From positions 90,763-154,762 of the forward strand of contig NZ_JAAGLV010000021.1 of the NCBI RefSeq assembly GCF_010548305.1: a DNA stretch of 64,000 bases, in the 5' to 3' direction. Both the position numbers and the translations under genes were made by a program. Source of the stretch: Streptomyces sp. SID13031 (lineage in GTDB: Bacteria > Actinomycetota > Actinomycetes > Propionibacteriales > Kribbellaceae). Positions within the stretch are counted from its first letter, which is position 1, and each line of letters begins with the position of its first letter. Positions 1-8,374 of this stretch are shown here, piece by piece. A model generated the notes under the pieces. That model searched no databases and was not told where the DNA came from. It was given only the letters and a program-made list of their open reading frames with translations.

Positions 1-26
1 CCCGCAACGCTGGGCTGAGCCGCCGG

Positions 27-974
27 ATGAACCGCTTCTTCCGGCGGACCGCCCCCACCCCGGAGCTGGTCGCCAAGGAGTACGCGAAGCGGTTCATCAC
101 CGGCCCCGACGGGTTGCGCTGGCGGCAAGGAGCGCGCTTCGCCGTCTCCGTGCTCAATTCCTTCCCCGCCCCACCACCCCGGTCGATGCCTGCCGACAAC
201 GAGGCCTGGCTGCTCGAACGCACGCGCCTGATCGTCGACACTCTCGTCCTGCCCGACCATCGGCCGGGGGAGTTCCACCCCCTGCTGCTGTCGAGCAGCA
301 ACCAGGCGCCGCTGGACGACCCGATGACTCTCGACCGCGAGCGCCAGCGCAACTACACCGAGATGCATCTCGGCATCCACACGCCGAATCTGACCGCGCT
401 CGGCCGTCGCATCCTCGCCGCAGAACCGCTGCTGCGGACGGGAATCGTGCACCTGATCCCGAACTACGCTGACCGCTCAACGACGTACACGGACTACCGC
501 AAGGCCGACCGGTCGGATCCGAGCCCTCGCCCGCTGGCGCCCACCTTCGTCCTCGCTGACCGTCTGTTCGTCGACGCAGGCCAGGTGCCGCCGGAGAGTT
601 GGGCGGTCAAACACCTGATCAGCACCCAGATCCCGTACGTCGAGGGCGTCCAGCCGCTCGAATTCGACCGAACCCTCCAGGCCGGCTGGTCAGGCTTCGA
701 GACCTACCGACGACAGCTGCGGACGGCGTACGCGACCCCGTCGAAGCTGCCCGCCCTGCTGGCCACCGCAGAATCCGTACTCCGCTCCCAAGACCGCTTC
801 CGTGGCCGGGTGAGAACCGTGCCGGCCACCTTGGTGAGCGTGGACCACGGCGCCTTCGCGAACGCATACCTGCCATCGCGATCCACTGGCGACCTCTGGA
901 ACCGCATCGCCGAGCCGCCGGTCTTCGAGCCTTACCTCCCGTCGACCGACCTGGCCTGGATCCTCGACCGCTGA
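27..974 (+). CDS. Hypothetical protein of unknown family
   Basis: A 315-residue protein I do not recognise. It has no signal peptide or membrane segment; it is Arg/Pro-rich with a mixed alpha/beta look, and typical high-GC third-position bias supports it as real. No Shine-Dalgarno sequence precedes the ATG and the frame is open to the left edge of the window, so the true start may lie upstream of base 1. It converges on the AraC regulator with only 9 bp between the stops. No function is proposed. Confidence 0.6.
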   Translation: MNRFFRRTAPTPELVAKEYAKRFITGPDGLRWRQGARFAVSVLNSFPAPPPRSMPADNEAWLLERTRLIVDTLVLPDHRPGEFHPLLLSSSNQAPLDDPMTLDRERQRNYTEMHLGIHTPNLTALGRRILAAEPLLRTGIVHLIPNYADRSTTYTDYRKADRSDPSPRPLAPTFVLADRLFVDAGQVPPESWAVKHLISTQIPYVEGVQPLEFDRTLQAGWSGFETYRRQLRTAYATPSKLPALLATAESVLRSQDRFRGRVRTVPATLVSVDHGAFANAYLPSRSTGDLWNRIAEPPVFEPYLPSTDLAWILDR

Positions 975-983
975 GCCGCCCAG

Positions 984-1925
984 TCAGGCCGCTGTGCTCG
1001 ACCGGCGATGGGCCGTCGGGCTGGTGCCGCGGACGCGTTTGAAGGCGACGCTCAAAGCGAACGCGTTGGCGTAACCGACCTTGCGCGCGATCGACTCGAC
1101 CGTGTCCGTCGTCTCGCGCAACAGGTCCGCGGCCAGCGCGATCCGCCAGCCGGTCAGGTAGGCCATCGGCGCCTCACCGACCAGCCCGGTGAACCGCCTG
1201 GCCAGGCTCGCCCTCGAAACCCCGGTGCGATCGGCCAGCTCGACGACACTCCACGGATGCGCCGGCTCCTCGTGCAGCAGCCGCAGCGCGAGCCCGACCA
1301 CCGGATCGCTCTGCGCCTGGTACCACCCCGGCGCGTGCGACTCGGGCCGAGCGAACCACGCGCGCAAGGTGGTGATCAGCGCGAGGTCGAGCCATCGGTC
1401 GAGTACGGACTGCTGACCCGGTTCATCCCGCTGGATCTCGCCGAGCACCATGTCCATCACGGGCCCCGCGACGTCCGCGGCCGGCACCACCAGTACAGAT
1501 GGGAGAGCGGCGAGCAGTCGGCGGCTGACGTCGCCCTCGAGCTGATAGGTGCCGCTGACAACCATCGCTTCACCGTCCGGCCGGGCGCCGTAGGTCCGGA
1601 CGCCGAGCCGGGCGCTGTAGTCAATAGGGGCCCCAGGCAACGGTTCGCAGATGCCGAAGGGGTGGATCCGCAGGTTCGGCTCGGTGTCCGGCTGGTCGGC
1701 GACGACGTACGGCTCCGGGCCGGACAGGACGGCGACGTCGCGCTCCTCCATCCGGACCGGCGCCTGCCCGGCGCGGATGATCCACGCCGAACCGCGAACG
1801 AGCGTCGCGAGCGCGAGTGGCGCCTCGTCGACGATGTGCAGGCCCCACGGCGGATCCAGGATCGTCAGGTTGAACACGCCGCCCCGCGCACGGGTGCCGG
1901 CGAGCAGATCATCGAGGACGTCCAT
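984..1925 (-). CDS. AraC family transcriptional regulator
   Basis: A 313-residue one-component regulator. The N-terminal part (about residues 1-200) has the cupin-like sensor of the AraC_binding/Cupin_6 type, and the last 100 residues hold two helix-turn-helix motifs: VVELADRTGVSRASLARRF and, after the linker helix, IARKVGYANAFALSVAFKR. It is divergent from the NmrA/DUF1772/hydrolase operon, the usual arrangement for a local activator or repressor of a reductase. The 93-bp gap has inverted half-sites TGAGAC (about 1947) and GTCTCA (about 1988) that could be its target. The effector is unknown. Confidence 0.9.
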   Translation of the reverse strand: MDVLDDLLAGTRARGGVFNLTILDPPWGLHIVDEAPLALATLVRGSAWIIRAGQAPVRMEERDVAVLSGPEPYVVADQPDTEPNLRIHPFGICEPLPGAPIDYSARLGVRTYGARPDGEAMVVSGTYQLEGDVSRRLLAALPSVLVVPAADVAGPVMDMVLGEIQRDEPGQQSVLDRWLDLALITTLRAWFARPESHAPGWYQAQSDPVVGLALRLLHEEPAHPWSVVELADRTGVSRASLARRFTGLVGEAPMAYLTGWRIALAADLLRETTDTVESIARKVGYANAFALSVAFKRVRGTSPTAHRRSSTAA

Positions 1926-2018
1926 ATCCAGAAGCCTACCCCACCAGTGAGACGCTCAGACATCGAATTGCGCCAGACAGCCATGGTTTGTCTCATCCAG
2001 CCGCGATGAACTTAAGCC

Positions 2019-2867
2019 ATGACAACAACGACACCGATCCTGATCATCGGCGGCAAAGGCAAGACCGGCCGCCGCGTCGCAGAGCAACTCGACGCCCGTG
2101 GCGTCCCCTACCAGCTGGCCTCCCGGTCGAGCGAGCAGCGCTTCGACTGGTACGACGAGACCACCTGGTCGCCGACCGTCGCCGGCATCGACACGGCCTA
2201 CCTCGCGCCGCCCGTCGGCCCGACCGGGCTCACCCGGGCCGGCGAGTTCATCAAGCAGGCGGCGGCCGAGGGGCTGCGCCGGGTAGTTCTGCTGTCCGGC
2301 CGTGGCGTCGGCAGCCCGGGTCGCGACTTCGCGGTCTACGAGAGCAGCGTCGAACTCGAGAACGCTGTCCGGGACAGCGGCGCGGACTGGACCATCGTCC
2401 GGCCCGCCTGGTTCGCCCAGAACTTCAGCGAGGACTTCCTGCTCGACTACGTGCTCGGCGGCGAGATCCGGGTGGCGGCCGGCAACGGCGGCGAGGCGTG
2501 GATCGACACCAACGACATCGGCGACGTGATGACGGCGGTACTGCTCGACGAGCGGCACACCGGCGAGGCCTACTCGCTGTCCGGGCCGCGCACGCTGACG
2601 ATGGCCGAGGTCGCCGCCGAACTGTCGGCGGTCAGCGGCCGCCCGATCAGGTACGTCGACCTGGAGCAGGAGCAGTTCGTTGCCGAGCTCGTCGGCTACG
2701 GGCAGCCGCTGGAGGACGCGGAGGCGGTCCGCGATCTGTTCGCGGTGATCCGCAATCATCGTTCGGAGTACGTGTCGGAGGGCGTCCAGCAGATTCTCGG
2801 CCGGGCCCCTCGCGACTTCGCAGACTGGGCGCGGGAGACCGCGCAGACCGGAGTGTGGTCCGCATGA
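2019..2867 (+). CDS. NmrA-like NAD(P)-binding oxidoreductase
   Basis: A 282-residue Rossmann protein of the NmrA/atypical SDR group. The N-terminal dinucleotide-binding loop is GGKGKTGRR after strand TPILII, and the central YESSVELENAVRDSG and DWTIVRPAWFAQNF segments are typical of NmrA/azoreductase-like proteins. These act either as NAD(P)H quinone or azo reductases or as redox sensors. It is the first gene of a three-gene unit: its TGA overlaps the ATG of the next gene as ATGA, implying translational coupling. The divergent AraC gene probably controls it. Confidence 0.88.
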   Translation: MTTTTPILIIGGKGKTGRRVAEQLDARGVPYQLASRSSEQRFDWYDETTWSPTVAGIDTAYLAPPVGPTGLTRAGEFIKQAAAEGLRRVVLLSGRGVGSPGRDFAVYESSVELENAVRDSGADWTIVRPAWFAQNFSEDFLLDYVLGGEIRVAAGNGGEAWIDTNDIGDVMTAVLLDERHTGEAYSLSGPRTLTMAEVAAELSAVSGRPIRYVDLEQEQFVAELVGYGQPLEDAEAVRDLFAVIRNHRSEYVSEGVQQILGRAPRDFADWARETAQTGVWSA

Positions 2868-3397
2868 ACCTGACCAAGATCCTCATCCTCGTGGGACTCG
2901 TCGGCAGTGCGTTGATGGGCGGCCTGTTCTTCGCCTTCGGTACCTCGGTGATGAGCTCACTGCAACGGATGCCGGCCGGCCAGGGCGCCACCGCGATGAA
3001 CCTGATCAACGTCAGGATCCAGAACCCGCTGTTCCTGCTGGTCTTCTGCGGCACCGCGCTGGTCTGCGTGGCGCTCGCGATCCTCGGCTTCGTCAAGGAC
3101 AGCCCGGGCAAGTGGTGGCTGCTGGCCGGCTCGCTCCTCTACCTGGTCGGCGTCATCGTGGTCAGCTTCGCCGTCAACATCCCGCTGAACGACCAGCTCG
3201 CCGCCGTCGACCCGAACACCGCGGCCGGTGCCGCGGAATGGCTGAACTACCTGGCCAAGTGGAACCCCGCCAACAACCTGCGCGCCATCACCAGCACCCT
3301 CGCGGTCGTCGCCTTCGCCCTGGCTCTGCACGCCGGCAACTCAGCTCAAGCCGACTCCCATCGCCCGGCCTCCTCGGTCAGTACTGTCGGGGCATGA
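2864..3397 (+). CDS. DUF1772 / anthrone-oxygenase-like membrane protein
   Basis: A 177-residue integral membrane protein with four predicted transmembrane helices: near residues 5-27, 50-72 (LFLLVFCGTALVCVALAIL), 82-105 and about 140-160. Conserved polar NIPLND and NPANNLR segments lie between helices 3 and 4, the pattern of the DUF1772/anthrone oxygenase family. The ATG at 2864 overlaps the previous stop, and its own TGA overlaps the next ATG. Pairing with an NmrA reductase suggests a small-molecule redox or detoxification role, but the substrate cannot be read from sequence. Confidence 0.85.
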   Translation: MNLTKILILVGLVGSALMGGLFFAFGTSVMSSLQRMPAGQGATAMNLINVRIQNPLFLLVFCGTALVCVALAILGFVKDSPGKWWLLAGSLLYLVGVIVVSFAVNIPLNDQLAAVDPNTAAGAAEWLNYLAKWNPANNLRAITSTLAVVAFALALHAGNSAQADSHRPASSVSTVGA

Positions 3398-4236
3398 CCG
3401 ACTTGCTCAACGTCAACGGCGTCGAGTTGTGCGTCGACACCTTCGGATCCCCCGTGGACCCAGCGATCCTGCTGATCCACGGGGCTTCCGCGTCGATGGA
3501 CCACTGGGAGCCCGCGTTCTGCGAGCGCCTCGCGGCCGGCCCGCGGTACGTGATCCGCTACGACCACCGCGACACCGGCCAGTCGACCAGCTACGCGCCG
3601 GGCAAACCGGAGTACACCGGAGCGGACCTGGTCGCCGACCCGATCGGCATCCTCGACGCACTGGGGATCGGCAAGGCACACCTCGTCGGTATCTCGATGG
3701 GCGGAGGTATCGCGCAGCAACTCGCCGTCGAGCACCCCGACCGGGTTGCCTCCGTCACCATGATCGCGACCAGCCCCGGCGGACCGGACCTGCCACCACC
3801 GACCGACAAGATCCGTGCCAGCTTCTCCGAGGACACACCGCCGACCGGCTGGTCCGACACCGAGAGCGCCCTCGACGAGCTGATCAAGAGCGACCGCCTC
3901 TACGCCGGTTCACTCCCGTACGACGAGCCCGCCCGGCGCGCGCTCTACGCCAAGGCGCTGGCCCGGACCATCAACCCCGACTCGGGGGCGAACCACTGGA
4001 CGCTCGACGGCGGCGACTCGATCCGCCACCGCCTCCGCGAGATCGCAGTACCGGCCCTGGTCCTCCACGGCACCGAGGACCCGCTCTTCCCACCCGCCCA
4101 CGGCGAGGCGCTCGCCCGCGAAGTACCGGGTGCCCGGCTGCTGATCCTCCCCGGCGCCGGCCACGAACTCCCCGAACCCACCTGGGACGTGGCGATCCCT
4201 GAGATCCTGGCGTTGACCGCTCGCCGTACCAGCTAG
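3394..4236 (+). CDS. Alpha/beta-fold hydrolase
   Basis: A 280-residue single-domain alpha/beta hydrolase. Visible are the oxyanion motif LLIHGASAS, the DHRDTGQS loop, the nucleophile elbow GISMGG (Ser about residue 98), the acid in VLHGTEDPLFP and the catalytic His in GAGHELP. This is a complete triad of the DhmA/RdmC-like esterase type. The start ATG at 3394 overlaps the DUF1772 stop (ATGA), so this is the third coupled gene of the AraC-linked operon. The substrate is unknown; a lactone or ester is likely. Confidence 0.9.
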   Translation: MTDLLNVNGVELCVDTFGSPVDPAILLIHGASASMDHWEPAFCERLAAGPRYVIRYDHRDTGQSTSYAPGKPEYTGADLVADPIGILDALGIGKAHLVGISMGGGIAQQLAVEHPDRVASVTMIATSPGGPDLPPPTDKIRASFSEDTPPTGWSDTESALDELIKSDRLYAGSLPYDEPARRALYAKALARTINPDSGANHWTLDGGDSIRHRLREIAVPALVLHGTEDPLFPPAHGEALAREVPGARLLILPGAGHELPEPTWDVAIPEILALTARRTS

Positions 4237-4246
4237 GTTTCAGGTC

Positions 4247-4567
4247 ATGGAGCCGCTCATCTTTGCCCACGCCGACGTCCATCTGCAGGTGGAGCACGGG
4301 ATCCTCGAGGTGTTCATGCGGAATCGGATCATCGGGTCGTACCGGGCGCCGGTGAAGTGGGTGAAGGTGCGGGCGGAGACCCGCAAGGGTGGGCTGACGC
4401 GGTTGCACTTCGGCAACATCAAGGAGCTGGACGAGCCGCTGTACGCGGGTTTGACGGGCGCCCAGCACCTGCTGACCAAGGTCGAGATCGAGACCGCCGA
4501 CGAGCCGCGGTACCGGGCTTTCTTCAGCGAGCTTGCCCGGCAGGCCGATCGCCGGGTCGGTGGATAA
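4247..4567 (+). CDS. Small hypothetical protein
   Basis: A 106-residue protein that I do not recognise. It is beta-rich, with alternating hydrophobics in LIFAHADVHLQVEHGILEVF, and ends in a helix with ELARQADRRVGG. It has no signal peptide or membrane segment. It begins 10 bp after the hydrolase stop and has normal codon bias, so it is likely co-transcribed with that operon. No function is proposed. Confidence 0.6.
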   Translation: MEPLIFAHADVHLQVEHGILEVFMRNRIIGSYRAPVKWVKVRAETRKGGLTRLHFGNIKELDEPLYAGLTGAQHLLTKVEIETADEPRYRAFFSELARQADRRVGG

Positions 4568-4591
4568 CTTCGGGTTGGGCTGACCGGTAGC

Positions 4592-5035
4592 GTGGCGAGC
4601 GTGATCACCATCGAGCGCGTTGTCACCGTGGAGAAGTCCGTCGAGAGCGTCTTCGCCTACCTGTCTGACTTCGAGACCACCACCGAGTGGGATCCCGGCA
4701 CGGTGTCGACGGTGAAGGTGGAAGGCGACGGCGGGCCGGGGACGAAGTACCAGAACAAGTCCTCGTTCGCGGGCCGGGAGACCGAGCTCGAGTACGTCGT
4801 GCAGCAGCGTGAGGCGGGTCGGGTCTTCCAGCTCCGCGGCGAGAACAAGACCGTCAGCGCCCTCGACACGATGTCCTTCCGCAGCACCGACGACGGCGGC
4901 ACCGAGGTGACGTATCGCGCCGAGTTCGAGTTCAAAGGCGTCACCCGGCTGATCGAGCCGCTCTTCAAATCGCAGTTCAAGAAGCTCGGCGACGAGGCCG
5001 AAGAGGGTATACGCACCGCGCTCCAGAAGCTCTGA
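4592..5035 (+). CDS. SRPBCC (START/Bet v1-like) family protein
   Basis: A 147-residue helix-grip protein of the polyketide cyclase/dehydrase-like SRPBCC superfamily. The N-terminal strand ITIERVVTVEKSVESVFAYLSDF with a DFETTTEWDPG loop is the family hallmark, followed by alternating strands and a long C-terminal helix ending EEGIRTALQKL. Such proteins bind hydrophobic ligands in a central cavity; the ligand is unknown. The ATG at 4604 (MITIERV region) is an alternative to the GTG start at 4592, giving a protein four residues shorter. Confidence 0.85.
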   Translation: MASVITIERVVTVEKSVESVFAYLSDFETTTEWDPGTVSTVKVEGDGGPGTKYQNKSSFAGRETELEYVVQQREAGRVFQLRGENKTVSALDTMSFRSTDDGGTEVTYRAEFEFKGVTRLIEPLFKSQFKKLGDEAEEGIRTALQKL

Positions 5036-5102
5036 AAGTAGTGCAGGCGCTACTCCGGTTGGGGTGACTGCGGGATGGGCCGGGCGGGTTGATCCGGACA
5101 GG

Positions 5103-5124
5103 GTTGGAACTACTCGATTCCAAC
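5103..5124. promoter_or_regulatory. Inverted repeat in the esterase leader
   Basis: GTTGGAA and TTCCAAC, 7-bp perfect arms separated by 8 bp, lie directly before the GGAGG ribosome binding site (5130-5134) of the esterase-like gene. It could be an operator or a leader hairpin that affects translation. No regulator gene for it is adjacent. Confidence 0.4.
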
Positions 5125-5140
5125 TCTCCGGAGGACTTTG

Positions 5141-6454
5141 ATGAAGCGGCTCCTGGCGCTCCCGGCCCTGCTTGTCGCGGCGGCGTTGCCACTGTCGACG
5201 GTGACCGCGACCGCGGCACCCACACAGGTCAACCCAGTGCCTGCGCTGACCGCGGCGGCGCACCCGATTCGTAGTACCGCTGCGACGAGCAGCCTGCGTG
5301 ACCTGACGCCGCTCGCCGCGATGGTCGGTGACGCGCGCATCGTCGGGCTCGGCGAGGCGACGCACAGCTCGAGCGAGTTCCTCACGCTGAAGCACAAGAT
5401 CTTCCGCTCGCTGGTGGAGGAGAAGGGCTTCACGACGTTCGCCCTCGAAGCCCCGTGGAGCACCGGGCTCGAGCTCGACCGGTACATCGTCAGCGGGGTG
5501 GGCGATCCGCGCGAGATCATGCGGCGCGAGTTCCAGGACGCGTACAAATTCTGGAACGTGCAGGAGTACCTCGACCTGATCGAGTGGATGCGCTCCTACA
5601 ACCGCACCCACGCCCGCAAGCTCCACTTCGTCGGCGATGACCTCGGCTACGCGAGCCCAGCCCTGCTCGACCGCGTCACCAGCTATGTCGGCAAGACCAG
5701 CCCGGCGCTGCTGCCCGAGATCAAGAGCCTGTACGCCGGTATTCGCTCCGATTCCGAGTACGCCGCCTGGTCCGCGGCGTACTTCACCAAGCCGCTCGCC
5801 GAGCGGGTCAAGCTCGCGGCGGGCGCCCAGCGGGCCGTAGTACTGGTCGAGTCGTTGCCCGCGAGCCCCGAGCGGACCTGGGCGGCGCAGCATGCCCGGG
5901 CGATCTGGCAGGTGGCGAAGTTCTACTCGTTCGACATCACGGACCCGAAGGTGACGCCGAAGGCGATGTACTTCCGGGACGAGTCGATGGCGGCCAACAC
6001 CGCGTGGTGGGCCCGCACCACCAGGGCCAAGGTCGTGCTGTCGGCGCACAACGGCCATATCGCCCTCGAAGCCGGGTCGCCGGCCGATTATCCGAAGACT
6101 CAGGGGCAGTTCCTCCGCGAGCAGTTCGGTCGTGACTACGTGACGGTCGGGACGTCCTTCGACCACGGGTCCTTCAACTCCCACAACACCGCTGACGGTC
6201 AGCTCCGCGTCTTCACCGTGCCGCCGGCGGCGAAGGGCAGCAACGAGTACACCCTCGACAAGGTGCCGTACCGCGACTACCTGATCGACCTGCGGCGCCT
6301 GCCCGGCAACACCCGCGACTGGCTCGACGTACGCCGGCCGACGCGCGACATCGGCACCGGCTACCCCACCCCCGAGCTGCCGATCCGCCTCGCTCCTTCG
6401 TACGACCTCCTGATCCACCTCAACCAGGTCTCGGCGGCGCACCTCCGCTTCTGA
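5141..6454 (+). CDS. Secreted erythromycin-esterase family protein
   Basis: A 437-residue protein of the EreA/EreB/SusH-like family. Residues 1-28 form a classical Sec signal peptide ending in an ATAAP cleavage region. The conserved catalytic segments are GLGEATHSSSEF (the E and H of the EAH core), FALEAPWSTG and LSAHNGHIALE, so the active-site residues are kept. Clinical Ere enzymes hydrolyse the macrolide lactone in the cytoplasm; many secreted actinobacterial members have other, unknown substrates. ATG 5141 is preferred over TTG 5138 because GGAGG lies 6 nt upstream. Confidence 0.85.
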   Translation: MKRLLALPALLVAAALPLSTVTATAAPTQVNPVPALTAAAHPIRSTAATSSLRDLTPLAAMVGDARIVGLGEATHSSSEFLTLKHKIFRSLVEEKGFTTFALEAPWSTGLELDRYIVSGVGDPREIMRREFQDAYKFWNVQEYLDLIEWMRSYNRTHARKLHFVGDDLGYASPALLDRVTSYVGKTSPALLPEIKSLYAGIRSDSEYAAWSAAYFTKPLAERVKLAAGAQRAVVLVESLPASPERTWAAQHARAIWQVAKFYSFDITDPKVTPKAMYFRDESMAANTAWWARTTRAKVVLSAHNGHIALEAGSPADYPKTQGQFLREQFGRDYVTVGTSFDHGSFNSHNTADGQLRVFTVPPAAKGSNEYTLDKVPYRDYLIDLRRLPGNTRDWLDVRRPTRDIGTGYPTPELPIRLAPSYDLLIHLNQVSAAHLRF

Positions 6455-6460
6455 CCGCAG

Positions 6461-6490
6461 GACCCCGAGGCCGGTTGCGGCCTCAGGGTC
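6461..6490. terminator. Bidirectional hairpin terminator
   Basis: A 13-bp stem with one mismatch (GACCCcGAGGCCG paired with CGGCCTCaGGGTC) and a GTTG loop fills the gap between the convergent esterase and ABC permease genes. It has no U-tract, as is common for actinobacterial terminators. Confidence 0.7.
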
Positions 6491-6502
6491 ATCGGGCGTG
6501 GA

Positions 6503-7315
6503 TCAGTCAGCCGACCGCAGCATCATCCGGATGCCGACCGTCAGGCCGAGCGCGACAGTGACCAGCGCGGCGAGCCAGCCCCAGAGGACTGCCGTCGAGG
6601 TGAGGTCACCGGCGAACAGCGTCCGCTCGGCGTCGACCAGGTAGGACAGCGGGTTGAACTTCGACGCGACCCGCATCCACTCCGGCCCGGTCTCCAGCGG
6701 CAGCAGCATCCCGGACAGGATCATCAGCGGGAACAGGAACGTCTGCTGCACCACCCAGAACATCCACTCCTGTTTGCGGACCGCGATCGCCAGCGCATAG
6801 CTGAACGAGCCCAGCCCGACCCCGAACACGGCCAGCAGCACCAGCCCGACGATCGCGCCGCCCAGGTGCAGGTCGAAACCGAACGGCGTCATCACCGCGA
6901 TCACGATCACCGCCTGCCCGAACAGCGGCACCATCTCCTTCAGCGCCCGCCCGATCAGCAGCGACGAGCGGGACAGCGGCGTCACCAGCATCCGTTCGTG
7001 CGCGCCGGTCTGGAACTCGAAGAGCAGGTTCGACCCGGTCGTCGACGTACCGAACAAGGTCGTCATCACCAGGATGGCCGGCACGAACCACTGCCAGACG
7101 CCACCGTCGAGGGAGCCGCCGAGCGAACCCGCGAGCAGCGGACCGAAGAGGGCCAGGAAGACCAGCGGCTGGATCATCCCGAAGATCAGCGAGAACGGGT
7201 CGCGCAGGACCGGCTTCAGCTCCCGCCGCATCACGATCGCGGTGTCCCGGAAGAGGTTCCGGTTCATCGGCCTGACGGCCTGGTGGGTCACGGTGGGAAC
7301 GGTGAGCGTGCTCAT
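6503..7315 (-). CDS. ABC-2 type exporter permease (DrrB-like)
   Basis: A 270-residue ABC-2 membrane domain protein with about six transmembrane helices. The first cytoplasmic segment RDTAIVMRRELKPVLRDP and the central GMLLPLETGPEWMRVASKFNPLSYLVDAER loop are hallmarks of the DrrB/daunorubicin resistance permease group. Its start overlaps the stop of the ATPase gene by 4 bp (ATGA), so the two form one exporter. The cargo is unknown; drugs or a natural product are likely. Confidence 0.92.
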   Translation of the reverse strand: MSTLTVPTVTHQAVRPMNRNLFRDTAIVMRRELKPVLRDPFSLIFGMIQPLVFLALFGPLLAGSLGGSLDGGVWQWFVPAILVMTTLFGTSTTGSNLLFEFQTGAHERMLVTPLSRSSLLIGRALKEMVPLFGQAVIVIAVMTPFGFDLHLGGAIVGLVLLAVFGVGLGSFSYALAIAVRKQEWMFWVVQQTFLFPLMILSGMLLPLETGPEWMRVASKFNPLSYLVDAERTLFAGDLTSTAVLWGWLAALVTVALGLTVGIRMMLRSAD

Positions 7316-8286
7316 GCTGCGGCCTTTCCGGTGGAGTCGGCCTCGCGCAGGCTGCGGCCGGTGAGATTGAGGAAGACGTCATCGAGCGTCGGCCTGAGTA
7401 CCTGGGCGGCAGTAACCGGTACTGCGTAGTGCTGGCTCGCCGCGATGAGCTCGGGCAACGCCTTCGGCCCGTCCGCGACGCGTACGGTCAGCCGGTCGCC
7501 GTCTCCAACCACTTCTCTTGCGCCGGGCAACTTGTGCGCCAGCTCGGCGAGTTGCGAAAGGTTGCCCGGCGCAACGGTCAGGACGAGCTGGTCGCCAGCC
7601 AGATCGGCCTTCAGCGCATCGGCGGTGTCGTCGGCGATCACCTCGCCGTGGTCGACCACGACGACCCGCTCGGCCATCGAGTCCGCCTCGTCCAGGTAGT
7701 GCGTGGTGAGTACGATCGTCATCGAGTACTGCTCGCGCATCCGGAGGATGTGGGCCCACAGGTTGGCCCGGTTCTGCGGATCGAGCCCGGTCGACGGCTC
7801 GTCCAGGAACAACAGCCCGGGTGCGTGCACGAGCCCCATCGCGACATCGAGCCGGCGGCGCTGGCCACCCGACAGTTCGGACACCTTGCGCTTGGCCAGC
7901 TCGCCGAGCTCGAGCGAGTCCAGCAGCTCGTCGGTCCGCCGCTTCGCCGATCGCGGGTCGAGGCCGTAGATGACGCCTTGGCCGTAGAGCTCGTCGCGGA
8001 CCCGTTGCGAGTGGCCCGCGCCGTTGCCCTGGCCGACGTACCCGATCTGCCGGCGTACCCGGCTGGGGTCGGCCGTGACGTCGTACCCGGCGACCTTCGC
8101 GGTACCGGAGGTCGGGGCGATCAGGGTGGTGAGCATCCGCAGCATCGTCGTCTTGCCTGCGCCGTTCGGGCCGAGCACGGCGACGAGTTCGCCCGGCTCG
8201 ACGTCCAGGCTGATGCCGCGGACCGCGTGCACGGTCTCGGTGCGGCTCACCACGAAGTCCTTGGTGAGCTCTCGGGTGCTGATCAC
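7312..8286 (-). CDS. ABC exporter ATP-binding protein (DrrA-like)
   Basis: A 324-residue nucleotide-binding subunit. It has Walker A GPNGAGKTT, Q-loop GYVGQ, signature SGGQRRRLDVAMGL, Walker B LLFLDEPSTGLD and the switch His in VLTTH. The extra 80 residues at the C-terminus are typical of DrrA (DUF4162-type). The start is GTG at 8286, with GGAGA at the right spacing; the open frame runs further upstream but would overlap the divergent regulator. It is the first gene of the exporter operon and is divergent from the WYL regulator, which probably controls it. Confidence 0.93.
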   Translation of the reverse strand: MISTRELTKDFVVSRTETVHAVRGISLDVEPGELVAVLGPNGAGKTTMLRMLTTLIAPTSGTAKVAGYDVTADPSRVRRQIGYVGQGNGAGHSQRVRDELYGQGVIYGLDPRSAKRRTDELLDSLELGELAKRKVSELSGGQRRRLDVAMGLVHAPGLLFLDEPSTGLDPQNRANLWAHILRMREQYSMTIVLTTHYLDEADSMAERVVVVDHGEVIADDTADALKADLAGDQLVLTVAPGNLSQLAELAHKLPGAREVVGDGDRLTVRVADGPKALPELIAASQHYAVPVTAAQVLRPTLDDVFLNLTGRSLREADSTGKAAA

Positions 8287-8374
8287 GGTGTCTCCTTCGT
8301 TGGGGGCCTGACACCGACGACATTTCCAGCAGTAGAGGACAGGTTCTGGCCGGTACTCGTGGCAATCTGAAGTC

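Noticed and set aside
3971..6442. An 823-codon open frame on the minus strand
   Set aside because: It covers well-recognised plus-strand genes (hydrolase, SRPBCC, esterase) and has the Arg/Gly-rich composition of an antisense shadow in GC-rich DNA.
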